From the NCBI GenBank assembly GCA_030141605.1, contig JAQGDQ010000239.1:1-64000 (forward strand): a stretch of DNA of 64,000 nucleotides. Direction: 5' to 3'. This stretch comes from Tubiluchus corallicola. Its lineage: Eukaryota; Priapulida; Priapulimorpha; Priapulimorphida; Tubiluchidae. Shown one piece after another: positions 1 through 11,860 of the stretch (its first letter is position 1; the number at the start of each line of letters is the position of its first letter). The notes beneath the pieces were generated by a model. It saw nothing but the letters and a program-made list of their open reading frames with translations. It made no database searches and was not told where the DNA came from. The position numbers were made by a program, and so were the translations under genes.

Positions 1-1475
1 GCACAGCTTTGACAGAGCTTATCTTTCTTATTTGTATATTATATTGTGGTACTTTTCATTCGTTGAAACAATACTGAGTGAATCTACCATGTCCCTGTCT
101 GCTGTGCCGTATTGTAGATTGTTAATCTGCTATAGTAAAAGAAAGCGAATATAAATACACACGGAATAATACAGACATTTATCTAGAAAAGATTCATCTG
201 TTTACAGAAATGATACCGTATATAAAAATAAACTAGTTAACACTGTTTCTGACGTGGTCAGAAACTGAAGATTTTGCAAACAATAGTTACAAAAGATGTT
301 AGCCTTTTGTTTGAAAATGGTAATTTAAATTTTATTGAATTCGTATTGTTGCTTGACTACACTTCACTTCACTACACTTCGAAACGAAATCGCAACTTGC
401 AACTTTTTAGCCTGTGACCCATGGGTCAAAGGTCAACCAAATGGGGCATAACTTATATAATTAAATTGGTCTCATTGAGACCTTTTATTTGACGAAAAGT
501 TACTTTTGGTCGACATTGGAACGCATTTGACTCCTCGACCCCTATTTTGCAACCTAGTAAGTTAGCATAGGTTAATCACAGATTAACGATTCTCATTGTG
601 TGCTATACCATTCGATTCGCCTCATTGAGGCCTTTCATTTTATATGTGCAAGGTACCATTGCTCAGCACTCGGTGCATTCCTGTTGCTAGGTGAGGTTGC
701 ACCTTTGTGAATGACAAAATATGGGGCGTGTAATGTGTACATATAGGAAACTTTTCTGCTAAGGGCAAAAACGGAAAAATGAGGGTTGCAAACTGGAATG
801 CACCGAGTGCTAAGCAATGGTACCTTGCACATATAAAATGAAAGGCCTCAATGAGGCGAATCGAATGGTATAGCACACAATGAGAATCGTTAATCTGTGA
901 TTAACCTATGCTAACTTACTAGGTTGCAAAATAGGGGTCGAGGAGTCAAATGCGTTCCAATGTCGATCAAAAGTAACTTTTCGTCAAATAAAAGGTCTCA
1001 ATGAGACCAATTTAATTATATAAGTTATGCCCCATTTGGTTGACCTTTGACCCATGGGTCACAGGCTGAAAAGTTGCAAGTTGCGATTTCGTTTCGAAGT
1101 GTAGTGAAGTGAAGTGTAGTCAAGCAACAATACGAATTCAATAAAATTTAAATTACCATTTTCAAACACAAGGCTAACATCTTTTGTAACTATTGTTTGC
1201 AAAATCTTCAGTTTCTGACCACGTCAGAAACAGTGCTAACTAGTTTATTTTTATATACGGCATCATTTCTGTAAACAGATGAATCTTTTCTAGATAAATG
1301 TCTGTATTATTCCGTGTGTATTTATATTCGCTTTCTTTTACTGTAGCAGATTAACAATCTACAATACGGCACAGCAGACAGGGACATGGTAGATTCACTC
1401 AGTATTGTTTCAACGAATGAAAAGTACCACAATATAATATACAAATAAGAAAGATAAGCTCTGTCAAAGCTGTGC
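1..1475. repeat. Near-perfect giant inverted repeat (foldback element or palindrome)
   Basis: Bases 1-681 are the reverse complement of 795-1475, with no net length difference (1 pairs with 1475, 681 with 795). By eye I counted about eight substitutions, so the arms are near 99% identical. The 113-bp centre (682-794) is not self-complementary. Neither arm has a long reading frame. Short secondary palindromes lie inside the arms, such as GGTCTCATTGAGACC. The left arm begins exactly at the first base of the window, so the true left boundary and any target-site duplication cannot be seen. A foldback transposon, a recent inverted duplication or an assembly artefact at a contig end would all fit. 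Confidence 0.95.
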
Positions 1476-2250
1476 ATTATGTGTTTGACTTTTGAAAAAG
1501 GTATGGTGAATGCAAAGTAAGAATTAAAGTTTTGAATATTAAATTTACTGAACGTAATCTTATGAAGTTAATAGGTAGTTAGCTGTAGTTGTGAGAAATC
1601 TGTTATTAATATGCTATCAACATCAAACTACTCTGGTACTGTCCCAGGTCTATTAACAGATATTTCACAATTCCAGCTAGCATGCATTGTTGTCACCGTA
1701 TTGTGAGAAATCAGTCATATGATATTCTAAAAACATACGATTTATTCAAGTTAATTAATATTATTCATTTTTATTCCATATTGCAGCAAGACCTTTGCCT
1801 AATACGGGATGCCCATACTAAGCCAAACTTTTACAATGGTTTTTACTGAAACTGGGGGCAGATTTGCACAATAATTTCTTTAAATGTTTTTGACTATATA
1901 TTTGCAGTCTACTCAAATGTTACTTTAAATGCTAACACCATATTGGTAGTAATGGGTATCATTTGTACATCCAGTGTTGAGTGATTTTGACTTGTGAGCC
2001 TGTCATTAGCGGTGTAAGCATATTTATAATCTACTGTTTTGTTGGTACCAGTTGGCCAAAACTAAAAATTCATTATAGTCCCTTTGCTCTTTTTCCTGCT
2101 TTCAGGACTCGTAGACTTCTCATTCAACTCTACTTGTTCACTTTCGTCATAATTTTCTTGTTATTGTTGTCGCTTAGTAGAGCAAATTGCAACAAAGTGA
2201 AGTTGAACAAAACATTTGCTTGTTACTAGGTAGCAGCACACGGAATTACA
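1476..2250. other. AT-rich spacer upstream of SNRPB
   Basis: I see no gene here. A weak imperfect inverted repeat (about 1587-1615 against 1648-1672, built on GTGAGAAATCTGTTATTAAT-like sequence) is the only structure. The right end leads into a slightly more GC-rich stretch (2250-2340) that probably holds the SNRPB promoter or 5' leader. Confidence 0.5.
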
Positions 2251-2366
2251 AGAGCATGCCGTTTTGCCGCTAGTTGCGTTCGCAAAGCGAAGCACTTTAC
2301 CGGCGCTTTGTGCTAACTTTAATTTTTGTCGTCTCTTTCCGTTACATTACTTGAAAAAGCAAAATG
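2250..2366 (+). promoter_or_regulatory. Putative SNRPB 5' leader with intron right after the start codon
   Basis: This more GC-rich block contains a pyrimidine tract (CGTCTCTTTCC), the leader AAAAAGCAAA and then ATG at 2364-2366, directly followed by a usable donor GTATGA. Exon 2 starts in phase 0 and lacks an initiator in the expected place, so it needs an upstream exon supplying only a few codons. This site satisfies that with the ATG alone. No TATA box is evident. Transcript data would decide it. Confidence 0.4.
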
Positions 2367-5300
2367 GTATGATAACCTAATTATTTTCAACTAAATTATT
2401 CGAGTAAATTCTTTTTGCTTGCCTTTTGCGAACTCAGTGTTACAATGATACCATTTGTATTTATTACCTCATTAATCGACCTTATTTTTTATATTTATTC
2501 GATTCCTACTCTCCTAGGCTTTACAGTGTAATCATTTTTTGTATATCTGCAGCTAGTTTTGTACGAGCCTCCTTTGTTGCATCCAAATATTTCGTTGTTA
2601 ATTTGAAGAACATCTGCAGATATAGGGTTACCATATTGTCTGAGTTGAAAAAGAGGACACTTTTTCGCACACTTGTAAGTAGGCAACAATGACCAGTTTA
2701 GGGTCTATTAAAACAATGCAAAATAAAATGCAAATGCTACCGGAAGCTGACGTCATTTTAAGTCGTTGGCGAATACGCCGAGTATCGACAGCGGTGTGAG
2801 TTGTGTGACCCATAGTGATGTGCGCATCGCTTACTTTTGTTCAGTAAATATATTTGCAGATTGAGGCAAAACCCGGACAAACTGCTGATTTTTTGAAAAC
2901 CCGCCCAGACAGTGGCCCAAAAAGAGGACGTGCCCGGGGAAAACGTATGGTAACCCTATGCAGATACCTTCTCTCACTAGGAGTAGTACTAGTAGTTAAG
3001 CTTTTATCATATCTCAAATACTAGCAGAGCTTTTAGTCATTAATGGTTTGCTAGTCATTGACTAGTGTTGTGTAAGCCCCTCAGCAAAGTTCAGAGTAGT
3101 GTCCCAAAAACCGATGCATTTCCCGGATTTTACTGTTGTTAATTTTGAAGGCTATTTGGCAAATTTTGCTTTCCAGTTAATTTCTTTAGAACTATGTTTC
3201 ATCTTTGCTGTTCAGTTACCAAAAGCCGTGGGTGTTTTATGTTGTGACTCTGCTAAAATAATAAAAAAGTGTCTTCCCGAAAGTCCACAAAATTTTACTA
3301 CTACTTACTACTATACTAGTGCTTGTTAGTAGAATATGTTACTAACTTTGTTGATGGCAATAATGCTCAATAATGGCACCCGATACTTGCTATACAAAAA
3401 AGCTGAATGATGATCATAGAACTTTCGCTGTCCATTTACACAGTTGTTTTACCCATTCCTGGTTAGAGGACGTATGAGAATGCATAGTGATCTCCATATC
3501 CTTTGATTTTCGGAAATACAACACTTTACACTATCACACTACTTTTATAGATGAGCTTTACAGACACATTACAGTTACACTTAGAAGTGCTTATCCTCAG
3601 ATGAATACGGCAATACAAAACTACTGTCGTTGCCACCATGTTTGTGCAAAACAAACTACAACATAGATGTTTCCCTTGTGATGTTAGTACAGAAGTAATG
3701 TGAGAGAAACTTATAAGCCATATTTTATCTCTGCTTGGAAAACTGTTAATGCTTCTAATATTAATCATCGTGGATAGCTGCTGCCTGCCGGAATCAGTAG
3801 GCAAGAATTTCAGTACCATGATTTGGTTTCATAATAGGCTTGTTTGTAAAGGGCAAGTGTCTCAAATGGGGTTCACGAATCCAATTTACTTTATTTCTTA
3901 TTTGAGAAACAATCGGTTTGTGTAAACAAATCGATTGTGAAACAGTTATGGAACGGGCTAAGTTCTTAAATCAAAGTTTGGCTTTAATGGACCACCTCTC
4001 ACCCTTTTGTCTGTTGATTAGAAGATTAACCGTATTATACTCTACATACCAGAGTATACAATGCTCTCCTCTCCGCATATATATATATATATATATTGAG
4101 ACTTCTGAATAAACAACTTTGGGATGCTAGACAGAGAGAAGCATTTTATACCCTGGTATGTAGGTTAAAATACAGTATATATATATATAATATATATGTA
4201 ATATAAAATAATATATATAACAAAATTTTAATATAGATAAATATTTATATTGTTTATACTTATATTTATGTAAATTTTGTTTATTTTTAAACAAATCTAC
4301 AGCTCATGCATTTCTGATCTGCAGTAGCTTGTAAGTAATGTTACTGAATCTGAGAAATTATTGTGCCTCTGTGGCATAGTGGTTAACATAGCTGTCCAGA
4401 AAGCAAAAGGCCTGAATCCAAGTCTTATTGGAGGTGCAAACCATTGATTTTCTAATTTAGTATTGCTTTCGTGTGTTTATTTGATTACTGCATGTACTCG
4501 CTTGTTCTAGGCTGGGAAATCAAATAAAATGCAACAGCACCTCAATTATAGGATGCGTGTAACCTTACAAGACAGTCGAATCTTCATTGGGACTTTTAAG
4601 GCCTTTGACAAACACATGAACCTTATCCTTGGTAAGTGAAGTTTGTAAAGGCATTTTAATATTTTTACTATTAATTCTTTATATGTTATCCATTGTTAGT
4701 CAACTAGTCATGCTTTTATGTAAAATAGGTAAGATTATTTTACTTGCTTTACAACATTATTGAAATTTGCAATATCTTTATGTTAATTTTAGTAACACCT
4801 TTTCTTCATTTTTTTAATTTAGCTGATTTTCTTTCGGCTAATATCTTATGACAACACTTTTTTTGCATTTAACAGGTGATTGTGAAGAGTTTCGTAAAAT
4901 GAAAGCTAAAGCAAAAGCTGGCGAGAAAGAAGAGAAAAGGGTACTTGGCCTTGTATTGTTACGAGGTGAAAACATTGTGTCTTTAACTGTGGAAGGACCA
5001 CCTCCTGCAGAGGTATAAATTACAATTCCATATCGTTTTAGCTATTTAAATATGCAGTGGATATCTTTTATTTATTTGGTGCAATATTTGATCATCTCAA
5101 TTTTTTGACATGGTCAGGATATGAAGAGCCATGGAAATCCATGATCCTTTAAGAAATATAATTCATAATTAATTTGCTTGCTTTTTTTATTTCAGGAAGG
5201 AGTGCCTCGAGTTCCTATTCCGGGTGCACTCGGAGGACCCGGCATGGGAAGAGCAGCAGGGAGAGGTGTGCCACCATCTGGTGGAGGTGGACCTCAACCA

Positions 5301-8300
5301 GGTAAATATTATAATTCTGTATGCGTGAACATTTACACTATCTGTGATAACAGCCTTTGCAGCATTTTTTGATATTAAATAGTTTTTTCAGGTAATAAAC
5401 TCAAGCTGTATTGTAGAGATTAGCTCAAAATTTGAATATTGCTTTGCCCTAATTATCTTCCATCTAATACAAGTCATTGAATGTTTTGTTTTTAAATGAT
5501 ATGATCAAGATCCGTTCTCGGAGAAAACAGATGTAGTGCCCATAAGAGTTAATAATAGTAATACGATACAGATTTGTGGATCATTTTAACCAATTTTGCT
5601 AGTCTTGATTCCCAGTGGATAAATACAGTCCTCGCTTAGAGATGCAAATGCATTCCAGCAAACGCAATGTTAACAGAAACATCGTTATAGAAAACAATGT
5701 AAAAGCATTCAGTTGCGTTTTCACCCGCAGATCAATGATCTCGATCTTCGTAAGATCATTCACGAAGTTGCCCTGCAAGACAATGCTTGGCTATGTAAAG
5801 CTCTCAGTTTCCTTGCCATGTACAAAAAGCAATAATGCTTGGCCCGTAAAAACCAAATGACCTCAACATGCAATAGACCAAATTTGGAATTCTCTCACCA
5901 GTAAAGTTGTCTAAAGTGAGTTTGTGCTGTAACTAACATGTACAGATAAGTGTCTAAGTATGGAATTGCTCCTTACCTTACCTGGAAATTTGACACATCC
6001 ATACTAAAGTTTACACGTGAAGTAAGTCAGGACAATATTTTGAATTTCATGGAGTGTCGGTTGATATTACAAATAACAATGCATCGTACTTCTTTATCAA
6101 AAATCTAACAGTTTTGTGTCACTCAAGATCACATGTTAGTAGTCAAGTAAAATATTGGGCTGTAAATAGCTTAATCGCTAGGGCAATAGTTTTAAAAATA
6201 AATTCAAAAAATTACTGACGTTGCTGCTAAAAATTGGTTTGAGCCCACACAGGATTAGAAAATTTTTAACTAGTCACTTAGAAAATAATGAATTTACATC
6301 TTTTACATTACATTCTGCAAATCAAATGTCTAGCAAGGTTGCTGTAGTTACCAAATATGTCAAATATCGTTTTAAATAAAGTGGGCTAATAAATAAGTTA
6401 ATTTCTCAATATAAGGAGTAATCAGCATCGAACATGTTCAAACATGTACCTGTGTGTGTTATTTTTACCAGCACACATTCACTTTATAAACTTTGCGGCT
6501 GAGAGCCTTGATTCCAAACTTGGTCTATCCTATGCCGTATGTAAATATGCCTGTCGTGGATGTGACAGCTTTTACGTAAGGTACATGCCAACGTAGCATC
6601 AATTTAGAATTTATGAGGATATGAAACCTAATAGTGCATTGTTTATGGAACATTATCGCAACTGTAATGCTGCTAATTTGAAGGAGGATTTTTCAGTTGT
6701 AGATGTTGCAGATAATAAGTTTAGTCTGCTCTTAAAGGAAGCATGTTTTATAATATTACTTCAACCTACACTAAACACAAAAGTCAAGTGATAGAGATGT
6801 AACTTAATTATGACTAATTTGAATTTTCCACTCCAACCTTATTTGGCAAGTGAGGTTGCTTTAAATAGATTTAGAAAAACTTTAGAGTGCGAATGTGGCA
6901 CTGTTATCATATGACGCATGTATAATACCTCGCAATTGTATTGTAATGTTTTTATATGCTTCAGCATTAAAAGCGTATTTTTGTGCAGGTTTGCAAGGAC
7001 CAGTCAGAGGTGTTGGTGGACCTTCACAGCAAGTTATGACTCCACGTGGACCTACAGTTTCTGCTCCTCCACAAATGCATCCAGGTATATTATTCATTAT
7101 TCAAAATTTTTTTCAGTATATAATTTTGAATTTTATTTGACTAAGATTGTTCACTTATTGACAAGAAAAAATATTTAATGCTATAATTTATTTATTCTTT
7201 AGTTTGATAAATGAATTAATTGAATGTGTGGCTTTAAATTCTCCTAATTTCGTAATATAGACTTATCTCCAATCCACAAATTGAAAAAATGCATATGGCA
7301 GTAAACTCATGCCCGCGATTGGGATTCATCCCAGCACGGGTTTGAATAGTAATGACACATTTCCCCTTGGGGCATGCTGACAATATCTCATCAGCTGAAT
7401 CTTGTTTAAAGCATGTGCTTTTTTTTACTGTCTCTTACATTGAAAAAGCTTAAGCCGTTGCCTTGTTCCAAAATGAGCAGTATGAACAAAAATAAAAAGT
7501 TATTTGTATTTTTTTATTTGAAGGTATGATGGGTGGTCCCCCACCAATGATGATGGGACGTGGTATGCCTGGAATGATGAGAGGAGGTGAGTTCTGTAAT
7601 TTAATTTCAATGCTTTTAATCTTTTGTTAAATGTATTTATTGATGTATGTTTAACATACCAGGTAAAAGAAAGAAACAGCTTAGTTAACTAAATTTCTAA
7701 TAGTAACTGGATATCCGGTCTGCTCAACGATTTTATACATTTAGTAGTTTTTTAGGTCCCCTGGCTTCCCTGTGCTATTCACACTTTAGGTTATAGCTAG
7801 GTATATCTGAGCATAGTCTTGATGTAGTGTTGAGATTTTTGGTATGGCTTAACGTCGAGACAAAATGATGGTCAAGGACAAATATCCCAAGAACATATAG
7901 GTAACAGGTACAAACCTCAATAGCTGCACGGCAATACTGCTGAAAAAACAGTGAGAGGATGTGAGTCAACTAATGCGAGGAATTAATGACTTGTAACCTT
8001 TTTATAACTCAACATAGACTAAAAGAATTTTAACCCCTTCCCTATGAAAGAATCCACCAGCTCAGTACAATGAATTAGAGTGACTTGTATCACAGTGACA
8101 ATCCAGCATTGACAAGATCCTTTTAAACCTCATCCTGGAGGAGAGTGGATCTAGCATTCGAACAATTCAAAATCTTAAGCATAGGTGTTAGATGATGGTT
8201 GAGAACTGTTAGGCGATGGCGTTCAATAGATAGATCGTTTAGTCCCACCCACCTTGATAACTTAACACCATTCTCACAAACACTCGCTCACTGCAAGTCT

Positions 8301-10218
8301 CTACAGTGTATAGACAAACGTGAAAAACATGGAGAATGGGTGAATTTCAAGTGATTTATCGGCAATTCCGGAAAATGCATCATTGTGTTAGAAACCAAAC
8401 TATAAGAACTTGAATAGGAAATCCTTACAAAGAGGACTTAATTATTATACGCAAGGATATGTGCACTATATCAAGATTTATTGTGAAGTTTCAAACATAG
8501 TTACAATAAAAGCGCTAGTTATAATAAAAGTTGCAACAAAGTGTTTATAACACTACATCAAAAAAATCCTGATAGCCCTGATTTAACAGGACACATTCTA
8601 CAAGTAGCCAGCAGTAATAAATAATAGTACAGTGTAATAATAAAACATTAAAAAACTTCTGCTTAAACAGCCAACACGACTTTTATTAATTTTTAATTGG
8701 TTGAGCTGTTCATGTGGCCTCCCGCATGCTCTAATCCAACGGTGGCACTTGTCTAAATCTTTTTTTGGGTTGGGGAAACTTATAACTCGAACTCCTGCTT
8801 CTAATCTTTCTGGATAGCAAACATCCACATTATACATGCCACAAGCACAACGCTTCACCATTTTTCACTACTATTAACGAATTTTAGCTGCACAAGGTTT
8901 TTTATGGAAAGAAAAAAGCAAAAATAATCATGAACATACACTTTAGCTGTATATTTCATATAGGCTTTAAGTGCAAATGTGGTGGGCATGTGAGAAAGCC
9001 CCCAACAATCCCAGGCACCAACAATCAAAGAACAGTAAGCGCTAAATAAAAGGGCCTCATTGGTCACTGCGATCTATGTATTACTATGTACTACTATGTA
9101 AAACTTGCCAAATGAGGACATAAATGCCAGCTATACAAAATTTGGATACGAAAACTGTCTGAAGATGTTTGATTAAGAGGCACTGCAGGGAAATTAGTGC
9201 CCTTTACATACCTTTATTGTCCTCGAGAATTTTTATGAACCATATTTGGCCAAAAAAGTGATTTTATTTCAAACCTCAATGTGTCATACATGAGAATTAG
9301 GGAACTTACAGCATCATCAATGCTCTTACATAGCTTATTGCATTCTGCATAGTTAGTATATTTAAAAAATTATCATATTTTGCATAGTTACAGATCTGAG
9401 ACTCAAAACATGAACTTGACGTAATACTTACGCTTTCTGGAAGTTTTAAGGCTTGATCAATTGACAACTTAGGGTTTTTTTTACACATTATGGCATTCTG
9501 TAAGCTGTGTGAAGCACTCAACAGCAGGATCTGCTTAACTGTAGATTGTTACAGCATGACTCTGACCTGCTGAGTGTTGCATGCTTATGGATAGTGCTCT
9601 GAGACGGGCCACGGCTGATGAAGCCACAAAATCACTTTTCTTGATTGTTACCCATTCTTTTATTAACAAGATCCAACATTGTTTAACTTTGTAACAATCT
9701 TAAACAATCATTACACAATCATTCCTCTCGCCATTGCTTGTTATTTGAAACAGTCCGTTAGTCTGACCATTGATTTGAAAAAAGTTGGGATAAACATTTT
9801 TTAAATTAAAATCACTATTTCCAATTATCTGTTTGTGAATTTAAGATACTGACTGTGGATTTGAGCACTAACTACAAGCTGGGTATTTATTATATCATTC
9901 TTTGGTCACAAATACATACAGCTTATGCTGTGCCTATGAATTCTCCATCATTGTTCATGTTAATTCAAACCTGATAGATTTTGAGATAAGAACTGAAAGA
10001 CTTGTAACTTGTCATGGGACTCACTGACAAAGACTTGAACCTTGCCGTAAAAGACTAGCTAATGTAGCTATTTTGTATATGAAGCATCGCTCACAGCTTG
10101 TGCATAGCCTTATTGTAATGTCTAGCTATTACTAACACAGACAATATTTGAAATGAGAAGCACCTTACTAATTAAATGTTGTTTTATATTAGGTCCACCT
10201 AGAGGAGGCGGTTATTGA
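2364..10218 (+). CDS. SNRPB: Small nuclear ribonucleoprotein-associated protein B (SmB/B'), spliced
   Basis: This encodes the SmB subunit of the heptameric Sm ring that binds the Sm site of U1, U2, U4 and U5 snRNAs. Coding exons are 4511-4631, 4876-5012, 5196-5301, 6989-7084, 7524-7586 and 10193-10218, plus a proposed first exon ending in ATG at 2364-2366. All junctions are GT/AG and in phase, giving 183 residues (Drosophila and human forms are roughly 200-240). The Sm1 motif spans about residues 14-45, with DKHMNL in the RNA-contact loop. Sm2 spans about 64-78, with RGEN. A conserved [17 protein letters not shown] block follows, then a short Pro/Met/Gly-rich tail with RG dipeptides ending RGGGY, shorter than in vertebrates. 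Exons 2-7 are certain. Exon 1 is inferred: ATG followed at once by GTATGA would join in phase to GCTGGGAAA (MAGKSNKM, compared with MTxGKxxKM in other animals). Confidence 0.93.
2615..2966. mobile_element. hAT-type MITE with perfect 8-bp target duplication
   Basis: The element runs 2623-2958 (336 bp). It starts TAGGGTTACCATA and ends in the exact reverse complement TATGGTAACCCTA. It is flanked on both sides by TGCAGATA (2615-2622 and 2959-2966), a perfect 8-bp duplication typical of hAT insertion. Subterminal GAGGAC motifs near both ends (AAAAAGAGGACA and AAAAAGAGGACG) lie in direct orientation. There is no transposase reading frame, so it is non-autonomous. It sits in SNRPB intron 1. Confidence 0.92.
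4075..4096. repeat. (TA)n microsatellite
   Basis: About 11 TA dinucleotides in SNRPB intron 1. A second, interrupted AT-rich run of TATATATA blocks follows at 4175-4250. Confidence 0.9.
4365..4434 (+). mobile_element. tRNA-derived SINE head (pseudo-tRNA)
   Basis: A box A-like TGGCATAGTGG (4372-4382) is followed about 26 bp later by a box B-like GGCCTGAATCC (4409-4419), the spacing of a RNA polymerase III internal promoter. The arms pair poorly and no clean anticodon stem forms, so this is probably a SINE remnant rather than a working tRNA. It lies about 75 bp upstream of SNRPB exon 2. Confidence 0.45.
5626..5850 (+). mobile_element. pogo/mariner-like repeat fragment
   Basis: It starts CAGTCCTCGC just after TA and runs colinearly with the segment beginning at 41312. 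Shared pieces include AATGCATT, CAATGTAAAAGCATTCA and a GTTGCC..GCA..GACAA block. Both are decayed left ends of one family. No right end is visible in this intron, so it is truncated. Confidence 0.6.
6150..6260 (+). mobile_element. Possible SINE fragment
   Basis: GGTTTGAGCCC (a box B-like motif) followed by ACACAGGATTAGAAAATTTTTAAC resembles the junction between a tRNA-like head and body of animal SINEs. The upstream box A (AATCGCTAGGGCAATAG) is weak. It lies in SNRPB intron 4. Confidence 0.3.
6531..6791 (+). pseudogene. Penelope-like retroelement GIY-YIG endonuclease relic
   Basis: This frame reads as the C-terminal GIY-YIG endonuclease domain found in Penelope-like elements. It has a Cys-x4-Cys-x2-Cys start (residues near 6540-6562), an aromatic FYV at the GIY-YIG position, a SALFMEH motif, then a KEACFI segment and a terminal LQPTLN-type motif just before the TGA at 6789-6791. 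One in-frame TAG interrupts it near 6594, so it is dead. No reverse transcriptase part remains nearby; only the 3' end was retained. It is inside SNRPB intron 4. The assignment rests on motif order, not on a search. Confidence 0.7.
8598..8861 (-). pseudogene. Decayed THAP-type zinc-finger reading frame
   Basis: A complete 87-codon frame begins [11 protein letters not shown] and continues through [28 protein letters not shown] and LNQLKINK. This order matches the N-terminal THAP DNA-binding domains of transposon-derived and cellular THAP proteins (C2CH zinc finger; the conserved Trp and Pro are present). Two features expected of the finger appear lost: the second Cys is replaced by Tyr in GMYN, and the terminal Cys-x2-His-Phe reads CLSRSF. 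It is antisense to SNRPB in its last intron. It may be the first exon of a captured transposon gene. No transposase domain was found in the neighbourhood. Confidence 0.65.
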
Positions 10219-10900
10219 AAATGAAGAAAATGTTGTCAATCCAAGTAATGTGTACATAACTGTTAATAAACCTGCTGTATAATATTATTTTATTTTGATG
10301 AGTTTGCCTGTGTGAATTTCAAGATTTCATGTCCATTTTATTGTCATTTTCCGCAGTAGTATATCAGATTCAAAAATAGTTTTGTTTTATTGTTAATCAT
10401 CCTTCCTCTCGTATTTATATGCTAGGTCACAGTGTATTGTTTAACCTGCATAGTATTTTTAAAAGAGTTATTGTTCTTCATTATTGTATTTAGTTTGAAT
10501 TAAGTGCTAATAAAAAGTATAAACGTATTGTGAAAAGACTTACTAGTACTATTAAGTATAAAAATGTTAAATTTTAACAACAAATTTTCACCATTTTTCT
10601 AGTATATTTTTAGTTCATTAAATTCTTGCCTTGTTTGTATTTTTTATACAAACATTGTGCCAGTATGATGATACGAGCTGCTGAAATATTATGAAAGTTT
10701 ATAAAATGTGTATGGTACAATGTGATTTATCTCATCTCGTTTTAAAGTACTACTTTTCATGTAGTTATTTTGCATTTCATGTCTCATTGAATTTTCATGT
10801 TCTTTTCAAAGAGTGCTGCAAAAGTTATCACATTCAGTAATAAATGGATTTGCTAGTTTAGAACAACTACTTTGAGATTGCTTATCTTTTATAATAAAAA
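10219..10900 (+). other. SNRPB 3' untranslated region and poly(A) signals
   Basis: AATAAA occurs at 10265-10270 and again at 10509-10514, with more copies near 10840 and 10893. The first would give a very short 3' UTR of about 65-80 bases. Which signal is used cannot be told from sequence. Confidence 0.5.
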
Positions 10901-11724
10901 ATAAAAAGTGTGACTTGTGTTTTTTATTCTTCTGTTGACGTGCGTTTTCCTACAGAATTATTTTATGCTTACACTAATAATTTGCAGAACTGCTACTAAA
11001 TTGTGGTTTCCGATTTTTAGATGGCAGCACGTAACTAGGCGGAGAATAGCGATACCGATCATTCTTAGACAGGAACGTAGTGCATGATTGAGTTATTCGT
11101 TGTATTTCACATTGATAAATACTTTGTTCGTATGTTAATGGTTTTCTAAATATCTCGGTTGATATACTTGCATTACAAACTGGTACGGTAGATAACAAAC
11201 TAAAAAAACTAAGTAATGAACAATCGCTATTTCATTGAAATATCAAGTAGGAAAGTGCTGTCGAGACTATGAAATTGATAGGTCAGCCATCTTTAAGTAG
11301 CGCGGTGGCAACACGATTCGTGTCATTTCATGGCAGTAGTTCATAGGAATTGTTAATGATAAGTTGTGCACTGTGTTAATATGGCACATACCTACCATAC
11401 GAATTAAGAGAAAAAGAATTTTTTCTATACAAATCGCCCGAAACAAACTGGCCACTTGAGGTAAGGGATTGCGCCATCAGTACAGCGAAAAAAATGTTTT
11501 GTACATGTCCATAAAAATAGAAATTAGATAGCTAATTTGTTAGTGATAGAAGAAATGATATGCTGATGTTTTTAAATTGCACGCGGTTGTAGTTTTCAGT
11601 GAAACAAAATGCGGTTAACACGAAAAGCCCAGATTGCCATTTTAGTTAACACTAATAACAGCATAGTTATGCAGCTCAATGAGAATCACTCGATGCAAGC
11701 TTAGAAATATTGCAAATCTAGATA

Positions 11725-11860
11725 CAGTCCTACCTTTGTTATACTGCCCCTTGTTATCACACCAGCTTCGCTATAATGCCAACTTTTAGGTCCAGATTTC
11801 CTTAATATATTAAATATAGGGAATACTGTTAACCTCGCCCACAACCATCCGCCAATGTAT
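11725..11860 (+). mobile_element. pogo-like MITE left-end fragment
   Basis: It begins CAGTCCTACCTTTGTTATAC after TA and contains GCTATAATGCCAACTTTT, a motif shared with the elements at 12517-12626 and 33849-34036. The right end is not recognisable. Confidence 0.5.

Noticed and set aside
3526-3819. 97-codon - strand frame in SNRPB intron 1
   Set aside because: It has no recognisable domain, starts at a non-ATG codon and lies in an intron of a confident gene. Chance frame.
4365-4434. Functional tRNA gene
   Set aside because: Box A and box B words are present, but the acceptor and anticodon stems do not pair, so I list it only as a SINE-type remnant.
5178-5372. Stand-alone Gly/Pro-rich ORF
   Set aside because: The coding part (5196-5301) is exon 4 of SNRPB; the rest is intron read-through.
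6882-7178. Three overlapping ORFs on both strands
   Set aside because: They are shadows of SNRPB exon 5 (6989-7084) and its flanking intron sequence.
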